A stretch of 64,000 nucleotides of DNA from Syntrophobacterales bacterium (GTDB lineage Bacteria; Desulfobacterota; Syntrophobacteria; Syntrophobacterales; Thermodesulforhabdaceae), in the NCBI GenBank assembly GCA_026417655.1, contig JAOACS010000008.1:78634-142633 (forward strand). The letters run 5' to 3'. Under the pieces are notes generated by a model. That model saw nothing but the letters and a program-made list of their open reading frames with translations, had not been told where the DNA came from and made no database searches. A program made the translations under genes and the position numbers. Below, piece by piece: positions 54,306-63,328 of the stretch. The number at the start of each line of letters is the position of its first letter. Position 1 is the first letter of the stretch.

Positions 54306-55166
54306 ATGGCAAATGAAGGCTATATTCCTGTCTACACGCTAGCCAACAGGTTTGAAGCAGATATCGTCTCGGATGTTCTTGAAAGAGAGGGGGTCCCCTT
54401 CTGGATAAGATCTTTTGAAGAAACGGCCTATGATGGTCTTTTTGTAATTCAAAAGGGATGGGGACAGGTGCTTGTTCCCCGCTCTGGATTTCATCAGGCT
54501 ATACGTTTGATTTATTCCGTGTTGAAAAATAATCCCCAGAAGGGACTTTATGAAGAACCCGAACAGGTCGATCCCAAGCTGTGGGAGGAGTTAGCAGATA
54601 AGCCAATTGATGACGTCTGCGCCAGAGCTAAGGTCTTTTTTGATAAAGATAGGGGGGCCTATGAGATTCCCTTCCTTTCCACAGGTATCCTCTGCTATCC
54701 TGAAAAAAGAATTATAGAATTTATTAGGAGCCTTCCCTACGATCGAGTCGATTTTGAGCTCGCTCTTGTAGTGCTTCATTATCTTATCCATGCTGCGTCC
54801 TTAGATCCCACGGGGAGATGGGTGGGAGAAAAAGACATACCTGGTGGAAATGTTTTCTTTTATGGACCCCATCAACTTCCTACAAGACCATTGGAAGAGC
54901 TTTTCCAGATAGATATTGAGTATTTTGATAAAGCAGCTAGGATTTTGGGAGGGATTAAGGAGGAAAGAGGTGATAGGGCCTACGTTTTCCATCTATTTCC
55001 TAGAGTTCCTGTCCTTCTTATATTCTGGAAAGGTGATGAAGAATTTGAGCCTAAAGTAAATTTTAGATTTGATGAAACTATAATAAGGCATTTTCCTATG
55101 CTGGATCAGATTTTTGCTCTCTCCTATGTCGTTTATCGTCATATAGTAGCTGCAGCAAAGGCGTAG
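54306..55166 (+). CDS. DUF2007-DUF3786 two-domain protein
   Basis: 286 residues. The first 75 (IPVYTLANRFEADIVSDVLEREGVPFWI, quoted as YTLANRFEADIVSDVLE) match the DUF2007/ferredoxin-fold signal-transducing family, and about 95-286 match DUF3786 (LHYLIHAASLDPTGRWV, PVLLIFWKGDEEFEPKVNFRFD, quoted as LLIFWKGDEEFEP). Neither has a known activity. DUF3786 is common in Desulfobacterota, sometimes near corrinoid or acetyl-CoA pathway genes. It stands alone after a 199-base gap and converges with murB. Confidence 0.75.
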   Translation: MANEGYIPVYTLANRFEADIVSDVLEREGVPFWIRSFEETAYDGLFVIQKGWGQVLVPRSGFHQAIRLIYSVLKNNPQKGLYEEPEQVDPKLWEELADKPIDDVCARAKVFFDKDRGAYEIPFLSTGILCYPEKRIIEFIRSLPYDRVDFELALVVLHYLIHAASLDPTGRWVGEKDIPGGNVFFYGPHQLPTRPLEELFQIDIEYFDKAARILGGIKEERGDRAYVFHLFPRVPVLLIFWKGDEEFEPKVNFRFDETIIRHFPMLDQIFALSYVVYRHIVAAAKA

Positions 55167-55172
55167 CTACTT

Positions 55173-56123
55173 CTACCAGAGTTTGATCTCTTCCTCCAGT
55201 AAGATACCAAATCTTTTAAATACCTTCTCTTTTATATGTTCAATAAGAACTATTACATCTACCGCTGTAGCCCCTCCGAGGTTTATAATCCAGTTTGCAT
55301 GAACTGGGCTTATCTGAGCGTTACCGACTCGATAACCCTTGAGTCCACATTGGTCTATAAGCCATCCAGCCGGTGGACCACCTAATGGATTCTTGAAGAT
55401 ACAACCGGCGGAGGGGTAAATGAGGGGTTGGGTCCTCTTTCTTTTAAAGATATTGGACCGAATTCTTTGGAAAACCCTTTTCGGATGATCTTTAACCAGT
55501 TCTATTTCGACTCCAAGAACAATATGGTCTGGAGGAATTCCTAAGGACCTATAACATGGTGAAAGTGAATGAAGGGGAACAATATATATCTCCCCCGATG
55601 GATTCATAAGTTCCACTTTAGATACAACATGGGACATTGAACCCTCTGAGGTTCCAGCATTCATAAAGACAGCCCCACCTACCGTTGCTGGAATCCCTGC
55701 AAGAAATTCACACCCACTCCAGCCCATCTTGATACATAGGCCTAGGACCTTTTTAAGGCTTACCCCTGCTCCTATCGATATCCTGATCTTTTTTGTAGTC
55801 TTCTCAAAGAGATAGACTAGATTTTCTGACAGTATTTCTATACGATTTCTGCAAGACCTAAGGCTAATGACCGGATCATCAATCCCTTGATCATTTACAA
55901 GAATATTGCTACCCGCTCCAATAACTCTCCAGGGGATAAAGTGTTTATCAAAGGCTCTTAAGAGTCTCTTTAGTGAAATATCATCGCTCGGTTCAATAAA
56001 AAACCGAGCTTTTCCTCCTATTTTAAAGGTTGTCCAACGAGAAAGATCTTCCTGCCTTCTTATTAAAAGGTTACCCCCTGACTCGACGGTCTCTAATATA
56101 GAATCCGTATCCAGAGCGATCAT
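55173..56123 (-). CDS. murB: UDP-N-acetylenolpyruvoylglucosamine reductase
   Basis: 316 residues. FAD-binding motifs WTTFKIGGKARFF and GAGSNILV; the C-terminal SAGCIFKNPLGGPPAGWLID, quoted as SAGCIFKNP. The residue that usually donates the proton, Ser in GSxFKNP, is Cys241 here, a known variant. NAQISPVHANWIIN closes the substrate site. It makes UDP-MurNAc. Last of the minus-strand cell-wall run; its start overlaps the murC stop by 4 bases. ftsQ, ftsA and ftsZ do not follow. Confidence 0.94.
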   Translation of the reverse strand: MIALDTDSILETVESGGNLLIRRQEDLSRWTTFKIGGKARFFIEPSDDISLKRLLRAFDKHFIPWRVIGAGSNILVNDQGIDDPVISLRSCRNRIEILSENLVYLFEKTTKKIRISIGAGVSLKKVLGLCIKMGWSGCEFLAGIPATVGGAVFMNAGTSEGSMSHVVSKVELMNPSGEIYIVPLHSLSPCYRSLGIPPDHIVLGVEIELVKDHPKRVFQRIRSNIFKRKRTQPLIYPSAGCIFKNPLGGPPAGWLIDQCGLKGYRVGNAQISPVHANWIINLGGATAVDVIVLIEHIKEKVFKRFGILLEEEIKLW

Positions 56124-57574
56124 AACTTTTCATTAGATAGGTGATCGAGAAGCTTTTCTCCAACAGTCCACACGTTGCCAGCCCCTAATGTTAGGACAAC
56201 GTCGCCAGGAAGCACAATTTCTTTCAGCTTCTGTAAGGCCTTTTCCAGTTCAGGTGTATATATCACTTCACCTTTTCCGGCTCTTCTCTCCATTACTCTT
56301 TTGGCGAGTATATCCCCGGTTATTCCAGGAATAGGTAACTCTCCAGCAGCGTAAATATCGGTCATTACAAGCACATGGCACGCCTCAAAACACTTAGTAA
56401 AGTCATCTATAAGAGCCCTTGTTCTGGTGTATCTATGGGGTTGAAAGACTACAATCCTTCTACGCTCGGGGAAACACTCCTTCATCGTTTGAAGGACTGC
56501 CTGAATTTCTCTGGGGTGGTGACCATAATCATCAAGGATTAAAATATCCTTAGCCTCACCTTTTATGTGAAAACGTCTATCAACACCTGTAAACTGCGAA
56601 AGTCCTTCGGAAATCTCCTTTGGAGACATACCTAGTTCAATGCCGACCCCCACGGCGGCAAGAGAGTTCAACACATTGTGAATACCAGGCACATTTAAGT
56701 TCACGGTTTCCACCGGTTTCCCATCCACAATAAGCTTGTATCTGGTTTGAAAGCCATCTCGAATAATCTCCTCAGCCCGTATATCGGCGTCTTGGGAAAA
56801 CCCATAGGTAATAACCTTTCGCTTAAGGGAAGGTATAATAAGGGAACGCATGAAATTGGCTTCCTGTATGGATGGATTACTTCCGTTGTAGGGCCAATCC
56901 GTTATAACATTGTCAATACATACAATTGCGCTTCCATAGAAGGGAATTTTATTGAGAAAGTTTATAAACGTTTCGGCGATATGTTCAATATCTCGGTAAT
57001 AATCGAGATGCTCCAGATCGATGTTAGTCACTACAGCCATGGTTGGAGAAAGCATAAGGAACGAACCGTCGCTCTCGTCAGCCTCCGCCACGAAAAAATC
57101 GCCTGTCCCCATCTTTGCATTAGATCCCCAGGCTCGCAAACGTCCACCTATGACCACCGTAGGATCAAATCCTCCCGAAACCAACATAGTGCCTATCATG
57201 GATGTTGTGGTCGTCTTTCCGTGAGCTCCTGCCACCAGGATAGAGTGTTTCATACGCATAATTTCAGCAAGCATCTCGGCTCTGGGAATTATTGGCACAT
57301 GCTTTAGACGTCTCGCTTCCTCCAATTCAGGGTTATCGGCTCTAACGGCTGAAGAATAGACCACCACATCAGCTCCATGGATGTTTTCTTTAGAATGGCC
57401 AATAAATATCCGCGCTCCCAATGAAGCAAGACGTTTTGTTGTTTCGCTTTCTTTTAGATCGGAACCCGATACGTGGTATCCCAGGTTAAGAAGCACTTCG
57501 GCTATCCCGCTCATACCTGAACCGCCGATACCGACAAAATGAACGTGTTGATAGGGTGGATAACGTCTCTTCAA
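56120..57574 (-). CDS. murC: UDP-N-acetylmuramate-L-alanine ligase
   Basis: 484 residues. Mur ligase with FVGIGGSGMSGIAEVL at the N-terminus, ATP-binding AGAHGKTTTTSM, and EADESDGSFL. It adds L-Ala to UDP-MurNAc. Only 17 bases separate it from ftsW upstream, the place where murG normally lies, so murG is absent from this cluster. Confidence 0.96.
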   Translation of the reverse strand: MKRRYPPYQHVHFVGIGGSGMSGIAEVLLNLGYHVSGSDLKESETTKRLASLGARIFIGHSKENIHGADVVVYSSAVRADNPELEEARRLKHVPIIPRAEMLAEIMRMKHSILVAGAHGKTTTTSMIGTMLVSGGFDPTVVIGGRLRAWGSNAKMGTGDFFVAEADESDGSFLMLSPTMAVVTNIDLEHLDYYRDIEHIAETFINFLNKIPFYGSAIVCIDNVITDWPYNGSNPSIQEANFMRSLIIPSLKRKVITYGFSQDADIRAEEIIRDGFQTRYKLIVDGKPVETVNLNVPGIHNVLNSLAAVGVGIELGMSPKEISEGLSQFTGVDRRFHIKGEAKDILILDDYGHHPREIQAVLQTMKECFPERRRIVVFQPHRYTRTRALIDDFTKCFEACHVLVMTDIYAAGELPIPGITGDILAKRVMERRAGKGEVIYTPELEKALQKLKEIVLPGDVVLTLGAGNVWTVGEKLLDHLSNEKL

Positions 57575-57591
57575 GGTTCTATCCTTTCCTG

Positions 57592-58761
57592 TTACCTGTC
57601 AACACTCGCCTCTTCTTTGAGAAGTCTCATTACTATTCCTAATGCCATACTCATAGCCATAAGGCTACTTCCCCCATATGAGATGAAAGATAGTGGGAGC
57701 CCTTTGGTTGGGAGAATACCCATTACGACCGCCATATTAATTGCTGCCTGCATCGTGATCAAGGTGGTAATTCCTAGGGCCAGAAGTTTCTTACGAAAAT
57801 CCTTTATAATAAGAACTATTCGTCTTAACACTATGAACAACATGAAAAAAAGCAAAACGGTAAAAGCGATTCCTATGAATCCTGTCTCATGGCCTATTAT
57901 GGCGAAGATAACATCTGTAAAGGGTTCTGGAATGTAGGAAAGTTTCTGAATGCCCATGCCAAGACCTTGTCCCGTAAGCCCTCCAGCACCTATGCCTGTC
58001 CAGGCCTGAATAAGATGATACCCTTCCTTGAGAGGGTTTGTCCATGGGTTGTAGGTTGCGGTAATGCGAACCCATCGGTATGGAACCCGGTATACAAAAA
58101 AGTAAAATACCCCAATCCCAATAGGGATATACATGCTAAAATGCTTCCATGGAACCCCTGCGGCCGCAAAAAGAACAAGAGATATTAGCCCCACTATGAA
58201 GGCGTTGCCAAAGTCGGGCTCTTTTAGAATAAGTCCTCCAATAAAGCCGGTAAGGATAGTGTAAAAGAATAGTCCTTCGAAAAAATTTCCAAGCCTTTCC
58301 TTTCTCCTTGCTATTGAGTCGCTTAGGTAGATAATCCATATGATTTTGGCATACTCCGCTGGCTGGATGTGGATACCGCCTGGCAACTGATACCATCTGC
58401 AGGCTTGGTTGTAGGTTACACCAACTCCTGGGATTAGGAGTCCAGCAAGCAAAACCACAATGATAAGAAGCATAGCGCGAGATCGTCTGAAGAGCATATC
58501 CGTAGGGATCCTTTGCATAATCATTATTAAAACTATGCTTCCCACTATGTAAATACCCTGTCTAACCGCATAGGCAAAACTACTGTAGCCCTTTTTAAGA
58601 GCATAGGCAGAACTTGCGCTGTAAACAAAGATTAATCCCAGGGTAAAAAGGGTAATCAATATAATCCAAAGTTCCAGACTAAGAACCTCGCAGATTTTGC
58701 TCCGTTCGCTCTTACGTTCCACTACGGAAACGTCGTTTACCTGCCTTTGAGCCTTTTCCAT
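57592..58761 (-). CDS. ftsW: Division peptidoglycan glycosyltransferase FtsW
   Basis: 389 residues with about ten membrane helices (SEDS family). YSASSAYALKKGYSSF, LLIPGVGVTYNQACRW, LQPAEYAK-like IQPAEYAKIIWIIYLSD, FIIGLI-type and GLPLSFISYGGSSLMA are the expected motifs. The catalytic Asp region is in KEPDFGNAF. It polymerises lipid II at the septum. Its start overlaps murD by 25 bases. Position between murD and murC identifies it as FtsW rather than RodA. Confidence 0.94.
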   Translation of the reverse strand: MEKAQRQVNDVSVVERKSERSKICEVLSLELWIILITLFTLGLIFVYSASSAYALKKGYSSFAYAVRQGIYIVGSIVLIMIMQRIPTDMLFRRSRAMLLIIVVLLAGLLIPGVGVTYNQACRWYQLPGGIHIQPAEYAKIIWIIYLSDSIARRKERLGNFFEGLFFYTILTGFIGGLILKEPDFGNAFIVGLISLVLFAAAGVPWKHFSMYIPIGIGVFYFFVYRVPYRWVRITATYNPWTNPLKEGYHLIQAWTGIGAGGLTGQGLGMGIQKLSYIPEPFTDVIFAIIGHETGFIGIAFTVLLFFMLFIVLRRIVLIIKDFRKKLLALGITTLITMQAAINMAVVMGILPTKGLPLSFISYGGSSLMAMSMALGIVMRLLKEEASVDR

Positions 58762-60149
58762 TCCTTTACCAATTGTTTGAAATGGTTACCCCGTTCCGCA
58801 TAACTTCTATAGTGATCAAATGACGAACAGGCGGGAGAGAGTAATACAATCTCACCGGTCCTAGCTCTTTCGGCGGCAGTCATGAAGGCCCTTTCTAGGT
58901 TCTCGGTTTCAAAGATCTCCCAAGAAGTTTTGTCACCATGCCACGATCTTATGGCTTCTAGAATTCGCGAACGAGCTTCTCCAAAAACGACAATTCCCCG
59001 ACATCGTCTGGACGCTTCCTCGAGAAGCCGTTCGTAACTTCCTCCCTTGTCCCGGCCTCCCAAAAGAAGCCATATCCTACTTTTTTCAAAGAATTCTAGA
59101 GCCCTCACTACTGCATCGACATTCGTGGCCTTTGAGTCATCATAAAATTCCACTCCATTAATACTATCTACAAATTCAATCCGATGATGGCCAGGAGGAA
59201 AATTTATAAAAACCTCCTCAATAACCTCTGGTGGAACCCCAAATGCGATAGAGGCCATAGCTGCCGCTGCCATATTTTCTTGATTGTGGCCACCCCTTAG
59301 TTGAGAATTTTCAAGAGTTATTGTTACTTCAGAGCGATTAGGGATTCTTACCAAGAGCTTTCCATCCCTAATAAAACCATGGGCTGATCTATTTTGACGA
59401 CTCCATGAAAGAACACGATCTGGGTTTATCCTCTTAGTTTCAATAGCCTCTAGAAGAAGCCTTTCTATGGTCTTATCATCACCATTGACAATAGCCCATT
59501 GTTCCTTCTTCTTGCGAAGAATTGGTGACATCTTTGATCGGGCGTAGTCATCGAAGGAGGCATACCGATCCAAATGGTCTTCCGTTATATTGAGCACAAT
59601 AAAGATATCAGGAGAAAAGCTCGGAGCTGTGTCAAGTTGAAAACTACTTACCTCAAGAACGATTATATCCCATGGTTTGGGTTCTATTATGGCTCGAGAT
59701 AGGGGTACTCCAATGTTTCCGCCTACAAAGGCCCTTTTTCCCCACCGTTTCATAATAGAGCCTATAAGCTCTGTGGTCGTAGTTTTACCATTGGTTCCCG
59801 TGACGGCAATAACAGGTGAGTTTACATATCGCCATGCCCATTCAAGTTCTCCTACAATCGGAATGCCGTAGATTCTGGCCTTCTCAAGTATTGGTGCCTC
59901 GAGGGGAACTCCTGGACTTACGATCACCTCATCAAACTGACTTAGATCATCAACATTGTTGGTTCCAAGAATAAGTTTACACCCTATCTTCGAGAGCTGC
60001 TCTAGAGTTTCTATAGGGATTTCCGATTCGGGTTTTGTGTCAGTTACAGTTATTTCTAGGCTGTGAAGATCCTCTCTACTAGCAAGGGCTTCGCAGATCG
60101 CTTTACCCGATACTCCTAGACCAACTACAAGGACCTTACGTTTCCGCAT
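58737..60149 (-). CDS. murD: UDP-N-acetylmuramoylalanine-D-glutamate ligase
   Basis: 470 residues. VVGLGVSGKAICEAL and SPGVPLEAP at the N-terminal domain, ATP-binding TGTNGKTTTTELI, and YDDSKATNVDAVVRAL, quoted as DDSKATNVDA, in the C-terminal ligase domain. It adds D-Glu to UDP-MurNAc-L-Ala. It overlaps murF by 14 bases where mraY usually intervenes, so mraY is absent here. Confidence 0.95.
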   Translation of the reverse strand: MRKRKVLVVGLGVSGKAICEALASREDLHSLEITVTDTKPESEIPIETLEQLSKIGCKLILGTNNVDDLSQFDEVIVSPGVPLEAPILEKARIYGIPIVGELEWAWRYVNSPVIAVTGTNGKTTTTELIGSIMKRWGKRAFVGGNIGVPLSRAIIEPKPWDIIVLEVSSFQLDTAPSFSPDIFIVLNITEDHLDRYASFDDYARSKMSPILRKKKEQWAIVNGDDKTIERLLLEAIETKRINPDRVLSWSRQNRSAHGFIRDGKLLVRIPNRSEVTITLENSQLRGGHNQENMAAAAMASIAFGVPPEVIEEVFINFPPGHHRIEFVDSINGVEFYDDSKATNVDAVVRALEFFEKSRIWLLLGGRDKGGSYERLLEEASRRCRGIVVFGEARSRILEAIRSWHGDKTSWEIFETENLERAFMTAAERARTGEIVLLSPACSSFDHYRSYAERGNHFKQLVKEWKRLKGR

Positions 60150-61611
60150 CGGCGACTAACCCCTCTACAATCCTTTCCATCTTCATTGATCGAGATCCCT
60201 TAACCAGCAACCAAGCCCCAGGAATCCATAGTTCGGTAAGGGCCTCAAGGAGGCTAGCATGATCCGAAGCTTCAACCACCGTTGGAATGCCGGCCTTTTT
60301 TCCTTCCTCGGCTATAAATTTAGCCAAATCACCAATGGTAAAGATAGCTGTAGGGGATCTTCCAGCAAGTTCACGACCAATAAAACGGTGGAGATCTTCA
60401 GAGGCGATCCCTAACTCTTTCATATCCCCAAGGACAGCTATAAAGGGCTTCTTCTCCCTAGCGGCAATCTTTGAAACCGTCTCTATTGCCCTTAACATAG
60501 AGCCGGGATTGGCATTGTATGAGTCATCTATAATAACCGATCCATCGGGAAGAGTAAGGCATTCCATTCTATGGGATATGGGCCTCCATTTAGAAAGCCT
60601 TTCAGCGCCTACCTCCAGTGGAATATTCAAATAAAGCCCTACCGCAAGGCTAGCGAGAGCATTTGAAACAAAGTGTTCTCCTAAGACATTTAGACTGACC
60701 TCTACCCGGCTAGCTCCGTACCTTGCCACAAATGATGTCCCATGCCGTGAGCATCTTATATCCCCTTCCACGGTTACATCGGATGAACCCTTTAGACTGA
60801 AGCGAATGATAGAAAGATCTTTAAGTTTCTCCGATGCCTTAAGAAGCCAGGGATCGTCGTTATTTACCACAGCACAACCTTTGCCCTTAGGCAAGGCTTG
60901 CCATAACTTTGTTTTCTCATGGCATATTACTTCTTCCGATCCAAGTCCCTCAAGATGGGCTTTCTGGATGTTGGTAATAACCCCAATGGTTGGTTCGGCT
61001 ATGGCTACAAGCTGATCCATCTCTCCGGGGTGATTAATTCCCATCTCAAGAACTATTGCCCTGTGATGTGGCTTTAACTCTAGGAGGGAGAGGGGAAGAC
61101 CGATGGTATTATTCCAATTAAGGGGGTTTTTTAGCACCTCAAAGGAATCAGAAAGCACCTGGAAGATCATCTCTTTGGTGGAAGTTTTCCCGTTTGATCC
61201 AGTGATACCTATGACGGGACCATTAAAGGATAGACGTTTGTATCTGGCAAGATCTCCTAAGGCCTTGATGGTGTTACCGACTTTAACAACGGATGGTAAG
61301 GGATAGTCCCTTTTATGTTTATATTCTTTTTCCAGTTTTTGCCAAAGTCTTAGGAAGGCTTGGCCTGCATCGAAATTCTCTAGGGGTTTTTCTATTACAA
61401 AACATTGGGCACCCCTTTCGAGGGCTTCAACCAGGAAATCATGTCCATCAAAACGTTCTCCTGGTAGGGCTATAAAGATGCTATCCCTTTCCATTTTGCG
61501 GGAATCAGTTATTATGTTTTTGAAGGGGATTTCCCACGAACCCTTTAGGATTAACTCTCCTCCCGTTGCCTTGAGCACTTCACTTAAAGTCCATAGGTTT
61601 TCTTCCTTCAC
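60136..61611 (-). CDS. murF: UDP-N-acetylmuramoyl-tripeptide-D-alanyl-D-alanine ligase
   Basis: 491 residues. DSRKMERDSIFIALPGERFDGH, quoted as DSRKMERDSIFIALPG, ATP-binding GITGSNGKTSTKEM, and DDSYNANPGSMLRAIE, with HRMECL, identify MurF. It adds D-Ala-D-Ala, completing the cytoplasmic precursor. First gene of the run murF-murD-ftsW-murC-murB. A small insertion rich in charged residues (KLEKEYKHKRDY) lies between the first and ATP domains. No murE or ftsI upstream; instead a gene of unknown function follows a 89-base gap. Confidence 0.94.
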   Translation of the reverse strand: MKEENLWTLSEVLKATGGELILKGSWEIPFKNIITDSRKMERDSIFIALPGERFDGHDFLVEALERGAQCFVIEKPLENFDAGQAFLRLWQKLEKEYKHKRDYPLPSVVKVGNTIKALGDLARYKRLSFNGPVIGITGSNGKTSTKEMIFQVLSDSFEVLKNPLNWNNTIGLPLSLLELKPHHRAIVLEMGINHPGEMDQLVAIAEPTIGVITNIQKAHLEGLGSEEVICHEKTKLWQALPKGKGCAVVNNDDPWLLKASEKLKDLSIIRFSLKGSSDVTVEGDIRCSRHGTSFVARYGASRVEVSLNVLGEHFVSNALASLAVGLYLNIPLEVGAERLSKWRPISHRMECLTLPDGSVIIDDSYNANPGSMLRAIETVSKIAAREKKPFIAVLGDMKELGIASEDLHRFIGRELAGRSPTAIFTIGDLAKFIAEEGKKAGIPTVVEASDHASLLEALTELWIPGAWLLVKGSRSMKMERIVEGLVADAET

Positions 61612-61700
61612 TCTTTCCTCCCCAAATCTTTTTCTTTATCGTCGGATTTCCTCTTTCATGGGTGAGCCAACCTTTTTATATTACGAAGAATGAAGTAATT

Positions 61701-62669
61701 CTAGCGATTTTTAAGGTAATCGGTAACTATCATTTTAGCCTCCTCAGGGTTTTTGATGAACCTAATGATGCCCCAAAGCGATTTGCAATCGTTCCAAGAG
61801 AGGGCCTTAGTTAGTTGATAGGCTCTGTGTTCATCATCAAGATGGGGAAAGTTTACGTTAGATTCTAGTTCGAGCTTATGAAGGAGTTTCACAAAAATTA
61901 GGCTTCTAGCTGCTAGGAGGTCTAACGAAGGGTCTTTAATGAGACTTGGGTGAAACATTAAAATCAGGGTGAGTATATCGCCAGGGCCGAATATTTGTCT
62001 TTTGCCCGTTCTACGTTTCGTCTCTTGTTCTAATAGGAAGTGAACCTTTAGACTTCTGTTTGGATGAATTATTCGTCTTAAATAGAACTGCAATCCCCAG
62101 TGGATGTAACCTGCTTCGACATATAAACTTCTTCCCATTCTTACCACTTCACTGAGGGCTATAGCTCTTAACCTGTCTCTGAGCTTTATACGCTGTGAAT
62201 CATGTAGGGCAAAGTCCTTTACCGCATTCACCAAATCCTCAAAGGTTCCAGAAAGAGAGACCTCGTAGAAACGAATAAGAGATGCTGTTGCCTTCTTCTC
62301 TGCCAAATACACTTTGTTGGTAACACTATCAGGTAAGATATCTTTATGGGAACCGTTATTTGCGAAAAGTTGATGAATCCTCACTAACTCCTCCATGTAG
62401 GGATCTACCTGAATTAGAGTTTTCCCGTAGGAATGTAGACGCCGGTAAAGCTCACAAGAGGCCTTCGCGAATTTAGGGAATTCATATTCGGTCTCTATAA
62501 GATAGTCCTCTATAGAGATATCGCCTTCGAGCATAGTTTTAAAGAGGGGATGAGGAGGTTCTTCCAAAGCAACTATATCGTGCTCCATCATAAGCCCTTC
62601 GGCTTCAGTAAGGACTTCCAGTCTATGCGTTGAGAAACCTATTGTAATTATCGCTGTATGTTTTGCCAT
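61701..62669 (-). CDS. Unknown cytoplasmic protein, 322 residues
   Basis: No family recognised with certainty. It starts with a Rossmann-like strand (HTAIITIGFSTHRLEVL), then EEPPHPLFKTMLEGDISIEDYL, quoted in part, a basic middle region (RRIIHPNRSLKVHFLLEQETKRR, quoted as HFLLEQETKRRTGKRQ) and a helical C-terminus. No signal peptide or membrane helix. AIVALEE-type acidic and EAGYIHWGLQFYL segments recall TraB/Tiki-like proteins weakly. The N-terminal part could handle a nucleotide. It precedes murF on the same strand. Confidence 0.6.
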   Translation of the reverse strand: MAKHTAIITIGFSTHRLEVLTEAEGLMMEHDIVALEEPPHPLFKTMLEGDISIEDYLIETEYEFPKFAKASCELYRRLHSYGKTLIQVDPYMEELVRIHQLFANNGSHKDILPDSVTNKVYLAEKKATASLIRFYEVSLSGTFEDLVNAVKDFALHDSQRIKLRDRLRAIALSEVVRMGRSLYVEAGYIHWGLQFYLRRIIHPNRSLKVHFLLEQETKRRTGKRQIFGPGDILTLILMFHPSLIKDPSLDLLAARSLIFVKLLHKLELESNVNFPHLDDEHRAYQLTKALSWNDCKSLWGIIRFIKNPEEAKMIVTDYLKNR

Positions 62670-62853
62670 GGTCTATCAGGATCCCTAACATGCAACCAGT
62701 AGATTTTTTAGCATTTTAAAAATAGCGAGCTAACACAAGTATTATTTAAAGGCAAAGTCGAGAAAAGTGATCAAAATGCTTTCAGTTTTTTGTAGATAAT
62801 TTCGCAAAAATCTTTAGACTTGCGTAGAGGTTCTTGTTTTACAAAGTTATAAA

Positions 62854-62868
62854 CCTCTTGGAAAGAGG
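62854..62868 (+). promoter_or_regulatory. Small hairpin just before the nrfH ribosome site
   Basis: CCTCTT (62854-62859) and AAGAGG (62863-62868) form a 6-bp stem with a GGA loop ending one base before the Shine-Dalgarno AAGGAG (62869-62874). It could modulate nrfH translation. The upstream 180 bases are AT-rich; no FNR or sigma-54 site was found. Confidence 0.3.
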
Positions 62869-62878
62869 AAGGAGAAAA

Positions 62879-63316
62879 ATGAAAAGGTTATTGGTCGTTT
62901 TTTCTCTAATCGTATTTTTAGGGGTCCTTTTCATAATTTTAGCTCCTCTTCTTGCAAAAACCAACTCACCAGAATTCTGTGCGAAATGTCATGTAATGGA
63001 AGAACAGTATTTAACTCTAGTTAAAGGAGGGCTTCATAACTCCATAAGATGCGTTGATTGCCATCTTCCCAATGATTCGAAGGCTAATTTTTACCTCTGG
63101 AAGGGAATAGATGGAACAAAAGATATTATACATTTTTATTTTGGAAGTGTGCCTGAAAAAATTATTATATCATCTCATGGAAAGAAAACTGTCCAAAAAA
63201 ACTGTATAAGATGCCATGAAGGGATGGTCTCCCGCGTAGAAGTGTCAAAAAGAAACTGCTGGGACTGTCATAAGAGGGTAACCCATAAAGATAGGGCTTT
63301 ATTAGAGACAATTTAG
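62879..63316 (+). CDS. nrfH: NrfH: membrane-anchored tetraheme quinol dehydrogenase for NrfA
   Basis: 145 residues from ATG 62879 (AAGGAG four bases upstream); a longer frame from 62834 lacks a ribosome site. One N-terminal anchor helix (about 4-26) precedes four heme motifs: CAKCH, CVDCH, CIRCH and CWDCH. The first has Met three residues beyond (CAKCHVM), as in NrfH where Met ligates heme 1. NrfH passes electrons from menaquinol to NrfA in ammonium-forming nitrite reduction. 12 bases separate it from nrfA. Confidence 0.92.
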   Translation: MKRLLVVFSLIVFLGVLFIILAPLLAKTNSPEFCAKCHVMEEQYLTLVKGGLHNSIRCVDCHLPNDSKANFYLWKGIDGTKDIIHFYFGSVPEKIIISSHGKKTVQKNCIRCHEGMVSRVEVSKRNCWDCHKRVTHKDRALLETI

Positions 63317-63328
63317 GGAGGTTGTCCT

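Noticed and set aside
62700..62760. AT-rich near-palindrome upstream of nrfH considered as an FNR or CRP site
   Set aside because: Half-sites do not fit TTGAT-N4-ATCAA and the region is simply AT-rich.
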